Origin: Aureococcus anophagefferens
Taxonomy: Eukaryota > Sar > Pelagophyceae > Pelagomonadales > Pelagomonadaceae
Assembly (NCBI RefSeq): GCF_000186865.1
Contig: NW_008705562.1
Coordinates: 578,981-642,980 of the forward strand
DNA: 64,000 nucleotides
Reading direction: 5' to 3'
Position 1 is the first letter of the stretch. The number at the start of each line of letters is the position of its first letter. The notes beneath the pieces were generated by a model, which saw nothing but the letters and a program-made list of their open reading frames with translations, was not told the DNA's origin and did not search any database. Below, piece after piece: positions 1 through 9,547 of the stretch. The position numbers and the translations under genes are program-made.

Positions 1-3000
1 GGTCGGGCCGCGCGTCCGCGTCCGCCTCGGCCTTGAGCGCGTACCACGATCGGAAGGGCCGCCGGTCCACGAGGCTCGACGCGAGGCGCTCGAGCTTGAC
101 GCCGCCCATGAAGTCGTTGGCGCTGCGGTCGTCGTGGTCGAAGACGCGGACCCAGAGCGCGTAGTCGTCGCCCGGTTCGACCTCGAACGCGAAGACGCCC
201 TTCCACTTGGGCTCGAGCGTCTTGGGCCTCACGGCCGTCCGCGCCTCGCCCGGCCCGACGTTGACGACGGCGTAGGGGTCGCTGGAGCCGCCCTTGGAGA
301 AGCGGCTCCGGTCCATGATCTCGAGGGACTTGCCGCGGTAGACGGCGACCTGGAGCTCGTTGGGCTGCTTCTCGGGCACGTCTGGGTCGCCCTCTTTAAA
401 GGGGTCGAAGACGAGCGCCGGGTCGTGCCTCCAGCACAGGACCAGCTCGACGTCGCCGGAGCTCCCGCCGAGCTTGTACCATCTGCGCACGCGGTAGCCG
501 TCGTGGACCTCGCGGAGGTCGACGTCGGCCGAGCCCATGAAGTCGTTGCCGCTGAGCTCGTCCCAGTCCTCGAGGACGACCGTGAGGACGCCCGGCGGCG
601 CGTCGTCGTAGTCGAGCTCGTAGGGGCACTGGAACCGCGCGCGGAACAACGGGTTCACGGTCTTCCGGCGCACGTCGGTCTTGAACGAAAACTCGGGCGC
701 GTTCGCGAGGGTCACGGTGGCGACGGGGTCGCTGCTGCCGCCCTTGGATAAGATATTCCTGTCCATGATCGGCAAATGCCGCGCGCGGACGACGGCGATG
801 CACAGCTCGTTGCGGGGCTTGCCCGGGTGCGCGTCGGTGCCTTCCCACGGGTCGAACGCGAGCTCGGGGTTGTGGATCCACTTGAGCACGAGCTCGATGG
901 ACCCGGAGACGGCGTCCTTGGGCCGGTCCGGGTCCGTTTGTAGTTTGAACCACTTGCGGCCCCGGAAGTGGGTCACGTCCCGCAGGTCGACGTCGAAGAC
1001 GCCCATGGAGTCGGGCGCGGACGCGTCGTCGTAGTCCTCGCACCGCGCCCGCAGCACGGGGTGCTCGACCTCCGTGGCCTCGATGGGGAGGCGGAACTCC
1101 TCGTGCCACTGGGGCGCGAGCGTGTTGTTCTTGTAGGTCGACGTCGCGGCCGCGTCCGTGCCCGGCACGGTGAAGACGACGCGCGGGTCCGACGTGCCGC
1201 CCTTCGAGAGCAGGTTCCGGTCCTTGGCGATCAAGCCCTTGCCGCGCACGAGGGCGACCAGAAGCTCGTTGCAGTCCTTGGAGACGCGGTCCTGGACGAC
1301 GGAGCCCAGCACCTGTGTGCAAATCAACCCGTGAGCTGGGACGTCGGGGCCAAACTTCAGAATTCTCTAGCTCGGTCAAATCGAAGTCGATTCGGCTGAT
1401 TTTTGGACGAATCGATTGCTCTCAGCGAGTTCTCGAAGCACGGCGGAAGTGATCGTGTCAAAACATTCGAATACGCGCACATTGAAGTCGGGTTGAAGAT
1501 TTGATTTGCACACAGCCCAGCACGTTGAGCAGCCGCACGGACTGCGCGGCCTTCTTGAGCCGCTGGAGGCCCGTGGGCTTCGCGGGCGCCGCGGGCCCCG
1601 CGCTTCCGAAGGCGCTGAGCACGCGCGCGGACTGGGCCTGCTTCTTGAGCACGCCGAGCTTCGACGGCGGCGGCGCCGCGGCGGCCGCCTCGGGCGACGC
1701 CTCCGCCTCGCGCGCGGCCTCCGCCTCGCGCGCGGCCTCCGCCTCGCGCGCGGCCTCGACGGCGTCGGGGTCTTCGGTGAACTCGAAGGGCTCGTAGAAG
1801 TATTTCGGGTTGTGGCGCCATCTGAAGACGAGCTCGAGGGCGCCGGAGACCGTGTCCTTGGGCTTCTTCGGGTTCGGTTTCAGTTCGAACCAGCCCCGGT
1901 GGATCTGCCGATCGATGAATCGGGACACGTCGACGTCGACCTCGCCCATGTGGTCCGCGGCGCTCAGCAGGTCGTAGTCCTCGCATTTGGCGCGCAGCAC
2001 GGGCGCCTCGTTGGGCGTGCAGAGCACGGCGAAGGTCTCGTTCCACACGGGGTTGAGCGTCTTCTTCTTCGTCGTCGTCGAGTTGAGCGTCTCCGCGTTG
2101 CCGACGATCTCGACCTTGACGCGCGGGTCGCTGGACCCGCCCTTGGAGAACATGTTCTTGTCGCGGATGGCGAGGTCGCGGCCCCGGGCGACGGCGACGA
2201 GGAGCTCGTTGGGCTCGCGCTCCGGGTCGTCCGCCGCGTCCAAAAAGGGCTCGAACGCGAGGTCCGCGTTGTGGCGCCAGAGCAGGACGAGCTCGAGCGC
2301 GCCGGACACCGCGTCCTTCGGGCGCTTCGGGTCCGCGCCCAGCGGGTACCAGCCGCGCGCGCGCCGGTGGCCCAGGCGGCTCAGCGGCACGTCGACGACG
2401 CCCATGGAGTCCGGCGAGCTCAGGTCGTCGTAGTCCTGGCAGAGGCACGCGAGCGTCGGCGCGGTGACCTCGCCGGGCGTGAGCGGGATCGCGAAGGTCT
2501 CGTTCCAGAGCGGCGCGAGCGTGTTGTTCTTGTAGGTCGACTTCCGGGTCGTGACCTTGGCGTCCGTGCCGGGGACGGCGAAGACGACCTGCGGGTCCGA
2601 CGTGCCGCCCTTCGAGAACATGTTTTTGTCTTTGATGACGAGGTCGCGGCCGCGGATGAGAGCGACGAGCAGCTCGTTGGGCGCCTTGTCCAGCACGTCG
2701 GCCTCGTCGAGGAACCTGCGCGCGAAAGGCGGGGTGAGCATCGCTCGCCTCTCGTACTACGCTCGTCGGACGCCGGGTTCCACGGCTCGAAGGCCAGGGC
2801 CTCGTTGTGGACCCACCGGATCCAAAGCTCGATGGCGCCGGAGACCTTATCCTTGGGCCGCTTCGGGTCGACCTTCAAGTCGTGCCATTTGCGCTCCGTC
2901 TTCCGCGACGCGCCCAGCGCTTTGAGGTCGACCTCGAAGACGCCCATGGAGTCCGCGGCGCTCAGGTCGTCGTAGTCCTCGCAGAGGACCGCGAGCGTGG

Positions 3001-3980
3001 GCTGGTTGTTGACCTCGCCCGCCGTGAGCGGGAACACGAACTCCTCGTTCCAGCAGGGCGTGAGCGTCTTGCGCTTCACCGTGGACGTCGCTTTGGCGTC
3101 GCTCCCGGGGATCGTGAACTGGACGCGCGGGTCGCTCGAGCCGCCCTTGCTGAACGTGTTCTTATCCTTGATGACGAGGCCGCGGCCGCGGCCGAGCGCG
3201 ACGTGGAGCTCGTTCGGCGCCTTCTGCTCCGCCGTGTGGCCCGGCAGCTCGAGGAACCTGCGCGCGAAAGACGGGTGAGTTGCGGATATCAAAACGTTTC
3301 GGACGCCGGGTTGAAGAACGGCTCGAAGGCGAGGGCCGGATTGTGGCGCCAGAAGATGACGAGCTCGATGGCGCCGGAGACCTTATCTTTCGATGACGGG
3401 TCCTCCTTGAGCGTGTACCTGCGCGTGAATCGGCCGGTGGGCCGGGACGTCGAGGCCGAACGTCGGAACTCTCCGGTTCGGTCCAACGTCGAGCGCGCGC
3501 GGCGCGGTCGCGCGGCGCGGCGGCGGCGCGCGCGTCGAAGTCGCGCCGAAGGTTCGAGTTCCGCCTGCGTACGTACCACTTCCGCTTCCGCTTGTTCTCC
3601 TTGCCCCGGAGCTTCACGTCGAAGATGCCCATGCTGTCCGGCGCGGAGCCGACGTCGTAGTCCTCGCAGCGCACGTGCAGCGTCGGCGCCTCGAGCTCGT
3701 CCGCGCCGAGCTCGAACGAGAACGTCTCGCCGTAGACGGGATTCAGGTTCTTCTTCTTCACCGTCGACTGGCACTTGAGGTCCGGCCGGTCCTTGATGGA
3801 GAAGACGCAGCGCGGGTCGCTGCTGCCGCCCTTCGTGAAGACCGACGTGTCCCGGATCGCCAGGTCGCGGCCGGCGCAGAGGCCGATGAGCAGCTCGTTC
3901 GGCGGCTTGTCCGGCGGGAAGACGTCGAGCCACGGCTCGAAGGGCTCGTCGCCGGCCGGCGGCGGCGGCGCGTCGGTCAT
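1..3980 (-). CDS. Tandem multi-C2-domain protein, C-terminus beyond window
   Basis: Exons on the minus strand: 3980-3577, 3418-3305, 3257-2772, 2715-1524 and 1312-1 (continuing out of the window). The summed phases keep one open frame. Seven C2 units are visible, the last one cut by the window edge. Each has the SKGGSSDP-type loop 1 and an EDYDD(L/x)S..DSMG-type loop 3 that carries the Asp residues expected to bind Ca2+. Each unit ends with a VSGAIEL-like strand and a W.HN..LAFEP linker. Such tandem C2 proteins (ferlin, MCTP or extended-synaptotagmin type) bind Ca2+ and acidic phospholipids at membranes. No transmembrane segment is seen here, but the C-terminus is missing. Introns 3419-3576 and 1313-1523 are introners. 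The other two (3258-3304, 2716-2771) are short and sit at equivalent positions between C2 units. Start ATG 3978-3980 is followed by a Pro-rich leader. Confidence 0.85.
1313..1523 (-). mobile_element. Introner element, subfamily A, as a GT-AG intron
   Basis: The element is 1313-1515 with near-perfect 15-bp terminal inverted repeats (CTGTGTGCAAATCAA at the left, its complement at the right). It is flanked by the exact 8-bp direct repeat CCCAGCAC (1305-1312 and 1516-1523). Read on the gene strand the upstream repeat is GTGCTGGG. Taking its GT as donor and the element's terminal CAG as acceptor rebuilds Leu-Asn-Val-Leu-Gly-Ser without a frame change. It is the best-preserved subfamily A copy. The body reads antisense to the gene relative to the copy at 29378-29580. 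Confidence 0.9.
1696..1765. repeat. 18-bp coding tandem repeat
   Basis: About three copies of an 18-bp unit built on CCTCCGCCTCGCGCGCGG. On the minus strand they encode AREAEA repeats in a charged helical linker of the C2 protein. Confidence 0.8.
3419..3576 (-). mobile_element. Eroded introner, subfamily A, as a GT-AG intron
   Basis: The interior keeps subfamily A landmarks in order (CGGGACGTCG, GGAACTCTC, then CGAAGTCG) but has lost much of the core. Donor GTACGTAC and the downstream exon start GTACACGC still match at 5 of 8 positions, beginning with GTAC. Splicing restores Lys-Trp-Tyr-Thr-Leu-Lys across the junction, a natural C2 strand. This is probably an old copy. Confidence 0.65.
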
Positions 3981-4145
3981 CGGTGCTGCGCTTAGGGCTG
4001 CGTTCTATGCGCGCAGGCTGCTGCAACAAAATGCGCTGGGTAGCAGCCCATCGTGTTTCAAAGAGGCGCTGGGCAGCCTCCAAGATGAAGTTCACATGCA
4101 GTTCAACATGCGTAGGGGTACTCGCGACGATGTTACGCGCCCGAG

Positions 4146-5075
4146 CTACTGCGGTCCGACGGCGCGATCGACGACGGTCGACGCGAGGGCGTGGTGGCCC
4201 GGGCGCCCCGGGCGGTGCCGCGCGTCGCCGCCGCCGAGCGACGGGCCGAGCGCGGGCGTCCGGAGCTCGCGGTCGCGGGCGAACTCGTGGCCGAGCTCGT
4301 CGGCCTGGCGCTCGGACTCCGTCTTCTCGAGGTGCGTCTTGCCGTACTTGGCCTCGAATTCGCCGACCGCGCTCGCCTCGTCGACGGCGATCTCGAACTC
4401 GGCCATGCCCCGGAGGTAGTCGCCGTGGAACGTGAAGGTGTAGATGGCGTACATGTCCACGGACTTGACGCCCGCGTCGGGGCTGTGGAGGACGAGCTGG
4501 CGGGGCGCGAACTCGTCGACGCGCGTCTCGAGGCCCTTCAGCGGGATCGCCTCGAGACAGAGCGCGTCGCGCTTCGCGGTGCCGTCCTCGAGGGTCGGGA
4601 AGACGAAGCAGTAGGTGCCCTTGACGAGCACGACCTTCAGGCTCTGGATGTCGCGCGGCGCGAAGCAGCGGCAGCAGTCCTGGTCGCGCGAGACGTAGCA
4701 CTTGCCCTCGAACGCGCCGCCCTTCGTGCCGCGGACGTGCTCGTAGGTGCCGAAGCGCGCGTTGTCGCGGAAGCTGCTGAAGAGGCTCCGCATGGACGCC
4801 CGGAGGGACCGCGACGACTTCCCCGAGATCTGGCGGCCCCGCACGGAATTCGTCGAGCTCTGCGGCGAAAGCGGCGCGGCGCCGTCGCCCGCGCGGGCCT
4901 CTTTTTCCGCGGGGTCGCTCGGCGGGTGGGCGCTCGGCGGCGGGTGCTCGTCCTCCTCGGCGATCTCGCTCGGCCGGCCCTCGTCGGACGAGCGGGTCCG
5001 CATCGTCGGCGTGAAGGCCTTGTTGAGGTTCTTGGACGAGTCTTCCGCCCGCTTCAGCGCCCTCGGCGACGACAT
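4146..5075 (-). CDS. Uncharacterised 309-aa protein with disordered N-terminus
   Basis: A single open frame from ATG 5073-5075 to TAG 4146-4148. Residues 1-100 are rich in Ser, Pro, Glu and Arg and look disordered. Residues 100-260 look like a compact beta-rich domain: Cys-Cys-Arg-Cys near 133, then hydrophobic strands (KVVLVKG, YCFVFPT) and a YTFTFHGDY segment. I do not recognise the family. A PH-like or lipid-binding fold is possible but unproven. It lies 165 bp upstream of the C2 gene on the same strand, and each gene probably has its own promoter. Confidence 0.65.
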   Translation of the reverse strand: MSSPRALKRAEDSSKNLNKAFTPTMRTRSSDEGRPSEIAEEDEHPPPSAHPPSDPAEKEARAGDGAAPLSPQSSTNSVRGRQISGKSSRSLRASMRSLFSSFRDNARFGTYEHVRGTKGGAFEGKCYVSRDQDCCRCFAPRDIQSLKVVLVKGTYCFVFPTLEDGTAKRDALCLEAIPLKGLETRVDEFAPRQLVLHSPDAGVKSVDMYAIYTFTFHGDYLRGMAEFEIAVDEASAVGEFEAKYGKTHLEKTESERQADELGHEFARDRELRTPALGPSLGGGDARHRPGRPGHHALASTVVDRAVGPQ

Positions 5076-5497
5076 CGGTGCTTTATCAACGACTCGGGCG
5101 GGCTCGACCCCTCGTCGGCGGCCGCGGGCGTCGGTGTCGGATGGATGGCGGCACAGGGCGGCTCTGTGGTCGCGACGCTTTGAGGCCTCGAGAGAAAGGC
5201 TAAAAATCTGCGAAACCTTGTTTCAGTGCCGTACGACGTCGTCGACGTCCTCGCCCTGCGTCGCCCCCCCCCCCTCGACGGACGTCATGCGCGTGCCCAC
5301 CCATGCGCGCGCACGTACCCGTCCGCCCGGGAGTGGTGTAGAAGGGAGTCAGTTTAAAGGGAGTCCGGCCGCGGCGGCGCGCGCTCGCGGAGCGCGCGGT
5401 CCGCGCGTCGCCGCTGACGGCCGGGGGAGCTTGGTTCGAAGAGGGGGGCAGATGGAGGGCGGGGCGACGCGAGGGGGCGAGGTGCGGTAGACGGCGC
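5076..5497. other. Intergenic stretch, no gene seen
   Basis: The 422 bp lie between the tyrosinase stop and the start of the next minus-strand gene. They contain a C-homopolymer tract near 5266-5274 but no convincing coding frame. They presumably hold the tyrosinase 3' UTR and the downstream gene's promoter. Confidence 0.5.
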
Positions 5498-7678
5498 CTA
5501 GGCGTCCTCCGCGTCGACGCCGTAGAGCCAGCGGCGCCCTCGTTGCGACGGGTGCTTGTTGCCCTTGGCCGGCTTCTTGCCCTTCTTCTCCGCGAGGTGG
5601 GACTGGCCCGTGTTCCCCGCCGTGCCGACGTAGTTGTCGAGGAGGTCGGCGAAGTTGTAGCCGTACCACTCGCAGTGCTTCCACGCGAAGTCCTGGTAGA
5701 TGTAGGGCATGTCGGACGTCGACGGGTCCAGCAAATCGTAGACCTCCTCGTTCGTCAGCAGCGTCTCGTCGAAGGCGTTGCCCTTGTCGTCGCCGTTCTT
5801 CAGGGAGAACTTGAAGGGCACGGTGGACGTCTTCTGGTGGCCCGTGCAGTTCGTCACGGACGCGGCGCCGTGCTCGGGCCAGTCCTCGTCCTCGAAGGTA
5901 TTCGAGATCTTCTTGAAGACGAAGATGCGCTCCATGGTCGGGTGGATGGACCAGAAGGACGGGTCCATGGGGCTCCCGGACTCGAGCTGGTCGCCGTCGG
6001 CGCCGATGCCGCCGTCGCACATCATGTCGACGACGCCCATCTTGAGCGTGTCCGTGAGCCAGTCGAAGTCGTCGACGTCCTCCCACCACGCGAACATGGT
6101 CTCCCAGTAGGTGTCGATGTCCGAGTAGGAGTCGCAGGTCGCGTGGCACTCGCTGAAGGGCGTGTCCACGGAGCAGTAGTCGGGCAGGCTGAGCTGGCCC
6201 GCGCGGTACATGTCCTTGAGCGTCACGAACGCGTTCGACCGGAGGAAGGCCATGAAGGTCTCGACCTCCTCGTCGCACTGGGACTGGGGGTAGTTGCACT
6301 GGATGTTGTTGTGGATGTAGGTCTCGATGTCGTGCGTCGTCTCGTTGCAGTGGAACGTGCCGCCGATGACCTCGTGCACCGTGCCGTGCGGGTCGTAGGG
6401 CATGATCCACGCGAAGTCGTACCACGTGTCCGACGTGAGCAAAAAGTAGTGCTCGACGCAGGACGGGATCGTCGTGCCCGTGTAGCCGCACATGTCCGGC
6501 ACGCGCGTGAGGTGCGGCTGCGGGTTGTTGTTCCAGGGCGCGCGCATGTAGCCGTACGAGTTGTGCGTGCCGCTCCACTGGTTGTCGGCGATCTTGATGC
6601 CCTTCCAGCGGCCCTCCTGGATGGTAAGCGTGTCCCGGTTGACGTTGCCGAGCACGTCGGCCCGGAAGATGGGCGACTGCCAGAGCGACGTCAGGTTGCC
6701 CGTGTCGAGGTGCCACCGGTCGATCGTGAAGTCCCAGTAGGGCAGCGACACGCGGGGGTCCACGGCCTGCATGGCCTGCTCGAACATGAGGGTTAAACCG
6801 AGATGCTGGGTCATGAACCCTAAACCGTCGTGCATGTGGTCGCACGTCATGTCCGACGACAGCGCCACGTGGTACGTCGTCAGGTCCGTGATGTCCATGT
6901 AGGACGGCCCGTAGAGCTCGACGCCCTCGGCCGTCTTCACGTCCCAGAGCGTCTTCATCGTGTTGAGCCACAGGTTGCGGTCGCCGGACGTGAGCTGGCG
7001 GATCTCGCGCCGGATGTAGCGCGCGAGGATCCGCCCGTTGTACGTGCCGACCTCGTGGCCCGACATGTAGGCCGTGAGCGACACGGGGTACTCGCGCAAT
7101 ATCGTAAACTTGCGCCGGATGGACTCGCCGTGGACGACGTCGCCGTTGTCGAAGGCCCACTTGTAGGTGTAGTTCGCCCAGCCCGCCGTCGCGTTCGTGT
7201 CGTTCGTGCAAATCGAGCACTCCGCCACCAAATTCGTCCACCGGTGGGGCTCGGCGATGGCGTCGTAGTCGTTGATCCAGGAGTAGAGCGCCCCGGGCTT
7301 GCCGTAGGTGTCGACGTAGTCGTCGCGCAGCTTCATGGTCAGCGGCGACTCGTCGGGCGCGCCGGACGTCGCCTTCGACGCCTTGGTCTTCTCCTCGACG
7401 AGCGCGTCGGACGCGCCCCTGCCGCCGCTGCTCAGGCTCGCGAAGGCGACGAGGGCGACGACGGCGCCCGTGCCCAGGGCGACCTTCAGCGGGTTCCGCC
7501 GCCGCGCGCCGGGCTCCTCGATGGGCTCGTAGGCGGCGTACATCGTCTCGGGAACCCCCCGGCGCCGCGCCGCTCGAGGTCCGCGCGCCGCGCCCCGGCT
7601 CCGCGACCCGCGAAAAGAGTCACGCGCGTCCCAGGGCCGCCGCCCGCCTTCGCTCGCCGACGAGGGGCTGCCCAACAC
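5498..7678 (-). CDS. Membrane-anchored tyrosinase / type-3 copper protein 1
   Basis: Open frame of 726 codons. The likelier start is the internal ATG at 7541-7543 (MYAAYEPIEEP), about 20 residues before a hydrophobic anchor (KVALGTGAVVALVAFA). CuA landmarks are HMHDG and a QH..L...FE stretch. The middle has SLPYWDF. CuB landmarks are DPHGTVHEVIGG and DPSFWSIHPTMERI. The order and spacing match the tyrosinase central domain, which oxidises phenols to quinones with two coppers. Several Cys and N-glycosylation sites (NCT, NLT, NET) suggest a secreted or lumenal catalytic domain. It is paralogous to the protein at 13196-15220, with shared blocks such as YGYMRAPWN. Phenol substrate and compartment are unknown. 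Confidence 0.85.
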   Translation of the reverse strand: MLGSPSSASEGGRRPWDARDSFRGSRSRGAARGPRAARRRGVPETMYAAYEPIEEPGARRRNPLKVALGTGAVVALVAFASLSSGGRGASDALVEEKTKASKATSGAPDESPLTMKLRDDYVDTYGKPGALYSWINDYDAIAEPHRWTNLVAECSICTNDTNATAGWANYTYKWAFDNGDVVHGESIRRKFTILREYPVSLTAYMSGHEVGTYNGRILARYIRREIRQLTSGDRNLWLNTMKTLWDVKTAEGVELYGPSYMDITDLTTYHVALSSDMTCDHMHDGLGFMTQHLGLTLMFEQAMQAVDPRVSLPYWDFTIDRWHLDTGNLTSLWQSPIFRADVLGNVNRDTLTIQEGRWKGIKIADNQWSGTHNSYGYMRAPWNNNPQPHLTRVPDMCGYTGTTIPSCVEHYFLLTSDTWYDFAWIMPYDPHGTVHEVIGGTFHCNETTHDIETYIHNNIQCNYPQSQCDEEVETFMAFLRSNAFVTLKDMYRAGQLSLPDYCSVDTPFSECHATCDSYSDIDTYWETMFAWWEDVDDFDWLTDTLKMGVVDMMCDGGIGADGDQLESGSPMDPSFWSIHPTMERIFVFKKISNTFEDEDWPEHGAASVTNCTGHQKTSTVPFKFSLKNGDDKGNAFDETLLTNEEVYDLLDPSTSDMPYIYQDFAWKHCEWYGYNFADLLDNYVGTAGNTGQSHLAEKKGKKPAKGNKHPSQRGRRWLYGVDAEDA

Positions 7679-7765
7679 CGCACCAGCAGCGTCGGCGCGT
7701 CTGCGTCCTTAAAATCACACGGAGGCCAATTGCGAGGATTAGTGCCGATATCCGATCCTGCAGGT

Positions 7766-7869
7766 GCCGTGCTGCCCCGACTGACACAGAGCATGGGCTT
7801 CCTCCGACCATAGTAGGTGCGCCGTGCTGCCCCGACTGACACAGAGCATGGGCGTCCTCCGACCATAGT
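7766..7869. repeat. 49-bp tandem duplication
   Basis: Units 7766-7814 and 7821-7869 are identical except for one base (T at 7799, G at 7854) and are separated by 6 bp. The second unit ends 13 bp before the RCC1-like start codon, so the duplication is in its promoter or 5' UTR. Confidence 0.9.
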
Positions 7870-7882
7870 GCTGCCCTAGAGC

Positions 7883-9467
7883 ATGGACCGCGCGTACGTC
7901 GTCGCCGGCAAGCGCGGCGCCATCGTCCGCGCGACGGCGTCGCTCCACGGCAAGGTCGTCGGCAAGCTCAAGTCGGGCGAGGCCGTCGGCGTGCGCAGAT
8001 GGGACGCGGCGCCCTGCGGCACGTCGCGCTGCCTCCTGTCGCGGCCTGTCGAGGGCTGGGTGTCGGCCAAGGTCCTGCGCGTCGCGTCGATCCTCGAGCG
8101 CCACGGCGCCGACGTCGCGCTCCAGCGCGCCGCGCGCTTCTACCTCGACGTCCGCTCGCTGCTCCGCGCGTGCGGCGCGTCGCGCGCGCTCGCGCGGCGG
8201 CGCGACGCGCTCTGCGCCGCGCTCGGCGGCGGCGCGCGCGGCGCCGCGTGCCCGGAAAACTGGCCCGGGCCGCGGCACGCCTGGGTCGCGGCGCGCGAGC
8301 GGCGGCGAAAGCCCATGAGCGTCGCGGCGTCGTGCGCGCACTCCTGCTCCGTCGAGGACGGGCGACTCTTCGTCTTCGGCGACCTCGGCTTCGTGACGAC
8401 GGCCGTGCCCAAACACGTCCCGCTCGCGGTCTACGTCTACTCCGTCGCCTGCGGCGGCTTCGTCGACGACGGCGCGTCGACGATTTCGTTCTCCCGCGTG
8501 CACACGCTCCTGGGCGCGGCGCGGCGTCCCGCGGCCGGGGTTCGAGGGCTTTGGACCGGGAAACCGATGAACCATGGTAGGCACGGCGGCGGGCGTCTTC
8601 GGCTTCGGCGACAACGCGCACGCGCAGCTGGGCTTGGGCGACACGGCCTCCCGGAGCGAGCCCGCGCGCCTCGCGACCTTCGCGGGGCCGCCGCGCGCGA
8701 TGGCGTGCTCGTCCGACTTCTCCCTCGTCGTCGATCAAACGGGCGGCCTCTACACCTTCGGGCGGGGGCGGCGCGCGCTCGGCCGCGGGGACACGGCGAA
8801 GGACCCCGGGAACCGGTCCGCGGGCGACCAGCTCTCGCCGTTCCGCGTGGCGCTGCCGTCGCCGTGCGTCGCCGCGGACCTCGGCGGCCGCCACGCCGTC
8901 GCCGCGCTCGCCGACGGCACGGTCTGGTCCTGGGGCGTCTGGCGCCTCGGCGGCCTCGGGCGCGGCGCCGAGCCGATCCTGGCGGAGGACGTGCCGGGGC
9001 GCGTCGACGGCGCGTGGGCGGCCCCGACGCGCGTCGCGTGCGGCGAGGAGCACGCGCTGCTCGTCGACGGCGAGGGCGCCGCGTGGGCCTGGGGCGGCAA
9101 CCACTTCGGCCAGCTCGGCGTCGGCGACGAGGCGAACCGCCACGCGCCGGCGCGCGCCGCCCCAGGCCGGTGGGCGGACTGCCGCGCGTCCGGCAACTGC
9201 TCCGCGCTGTTGGACGAATCGGGCCGCGTGTCGACCTTCGGCCACGACGACGACACGGGCCGCCTCGGCCGCGCCGCGGGCGACGCGGCGGCCGTCGGGC
9301 CCGTGCCGCTCCTCGACGGCGTCGTCGACTTCGCCTTCGGCTACACGTGGGCGCTCGCGCGGACGAAGACGGGCCTCGCGGTCTTCGGCGCGGGCGAGCA
9401 CGGCGTCTTAGGCGACGGCGACGCGACGCCCCACATGCTCGTCGGCGCCCACCCCGTCTCGTGCTAA
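7883..9467 (+). CDS. RCC1-like repeat protein with SH3-like N-terminus
   Basis: Exons 7883-8513 and 8581-9467 give 505 aa. Residues 1-65 look like a bacterial-type SH3 fold. From about residue 150 there are RCC1-type blades: VFGFGDNAHAQLGLGD, YTFGRG, VWSWG, AWAWGGNHFGQLGVGD, VFGAGEHGVLGDG. RCC1 repeats form a seven-bladed propeller; in different proteins they act as GTPase exchange factors or as scaffolds, and I cannot assign a partner. The intron was placed because joining HTLLG to TAAGVFGFGDN rebuilds a canonical blade, and because the upstream frame otherwise has a stop at 8568. An insertion (VDDGASTISFSRV) interrupts one blade just before the intron. Confidence 0.75.
8514..8580 (+). mobile_element. 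Short GC-AG intron with target-duplication signature
   Basis: A 67-nt intron. The donor octamer GCGCGGCG (8514-8521) and the first eight exon bases after the acceptor, GCACGGCG (8581-8588), match at 7 of 8. This is the arrangement of the larger introners. No inverted terminal repeat is clear, so it may be a worn-down copy, a different family or chance. Confidence 0.5.
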
Positions 9468-9547
9468 CGGGGTTTTATTGGGAGCGGCGACGCGTCGCCC
9501 CACGTGCCCTTCGCCCCCCACCCCGCCGCATGCTCACGGGGTTATTG
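9417..9547. repeat. Imperfect ~65-bp tandem duplication over a gene end
   Basis: Bases 9417-9482 (last codons and stop of the RCC1-like gene) and 9486-9547 are diverged copies; both end in an ACGGGGTT..TATTGG motif. The second copy contains the stop codon of the convergent gene at 9542-9544. Confidence 0.7.

Noticed and set aside
1506..2975. 489-codon plus-strand frame opposite the C2 gene
   Set aside because: Antisense shadow of tandem C2 exons; its apparent repeats come from the C2 repeats.
7766..7869. CRISPR-like array
   Set aside because: Only two 49-bp units with a 6-bp spacer in a eukaryotic promoter; it is a simple duplication.
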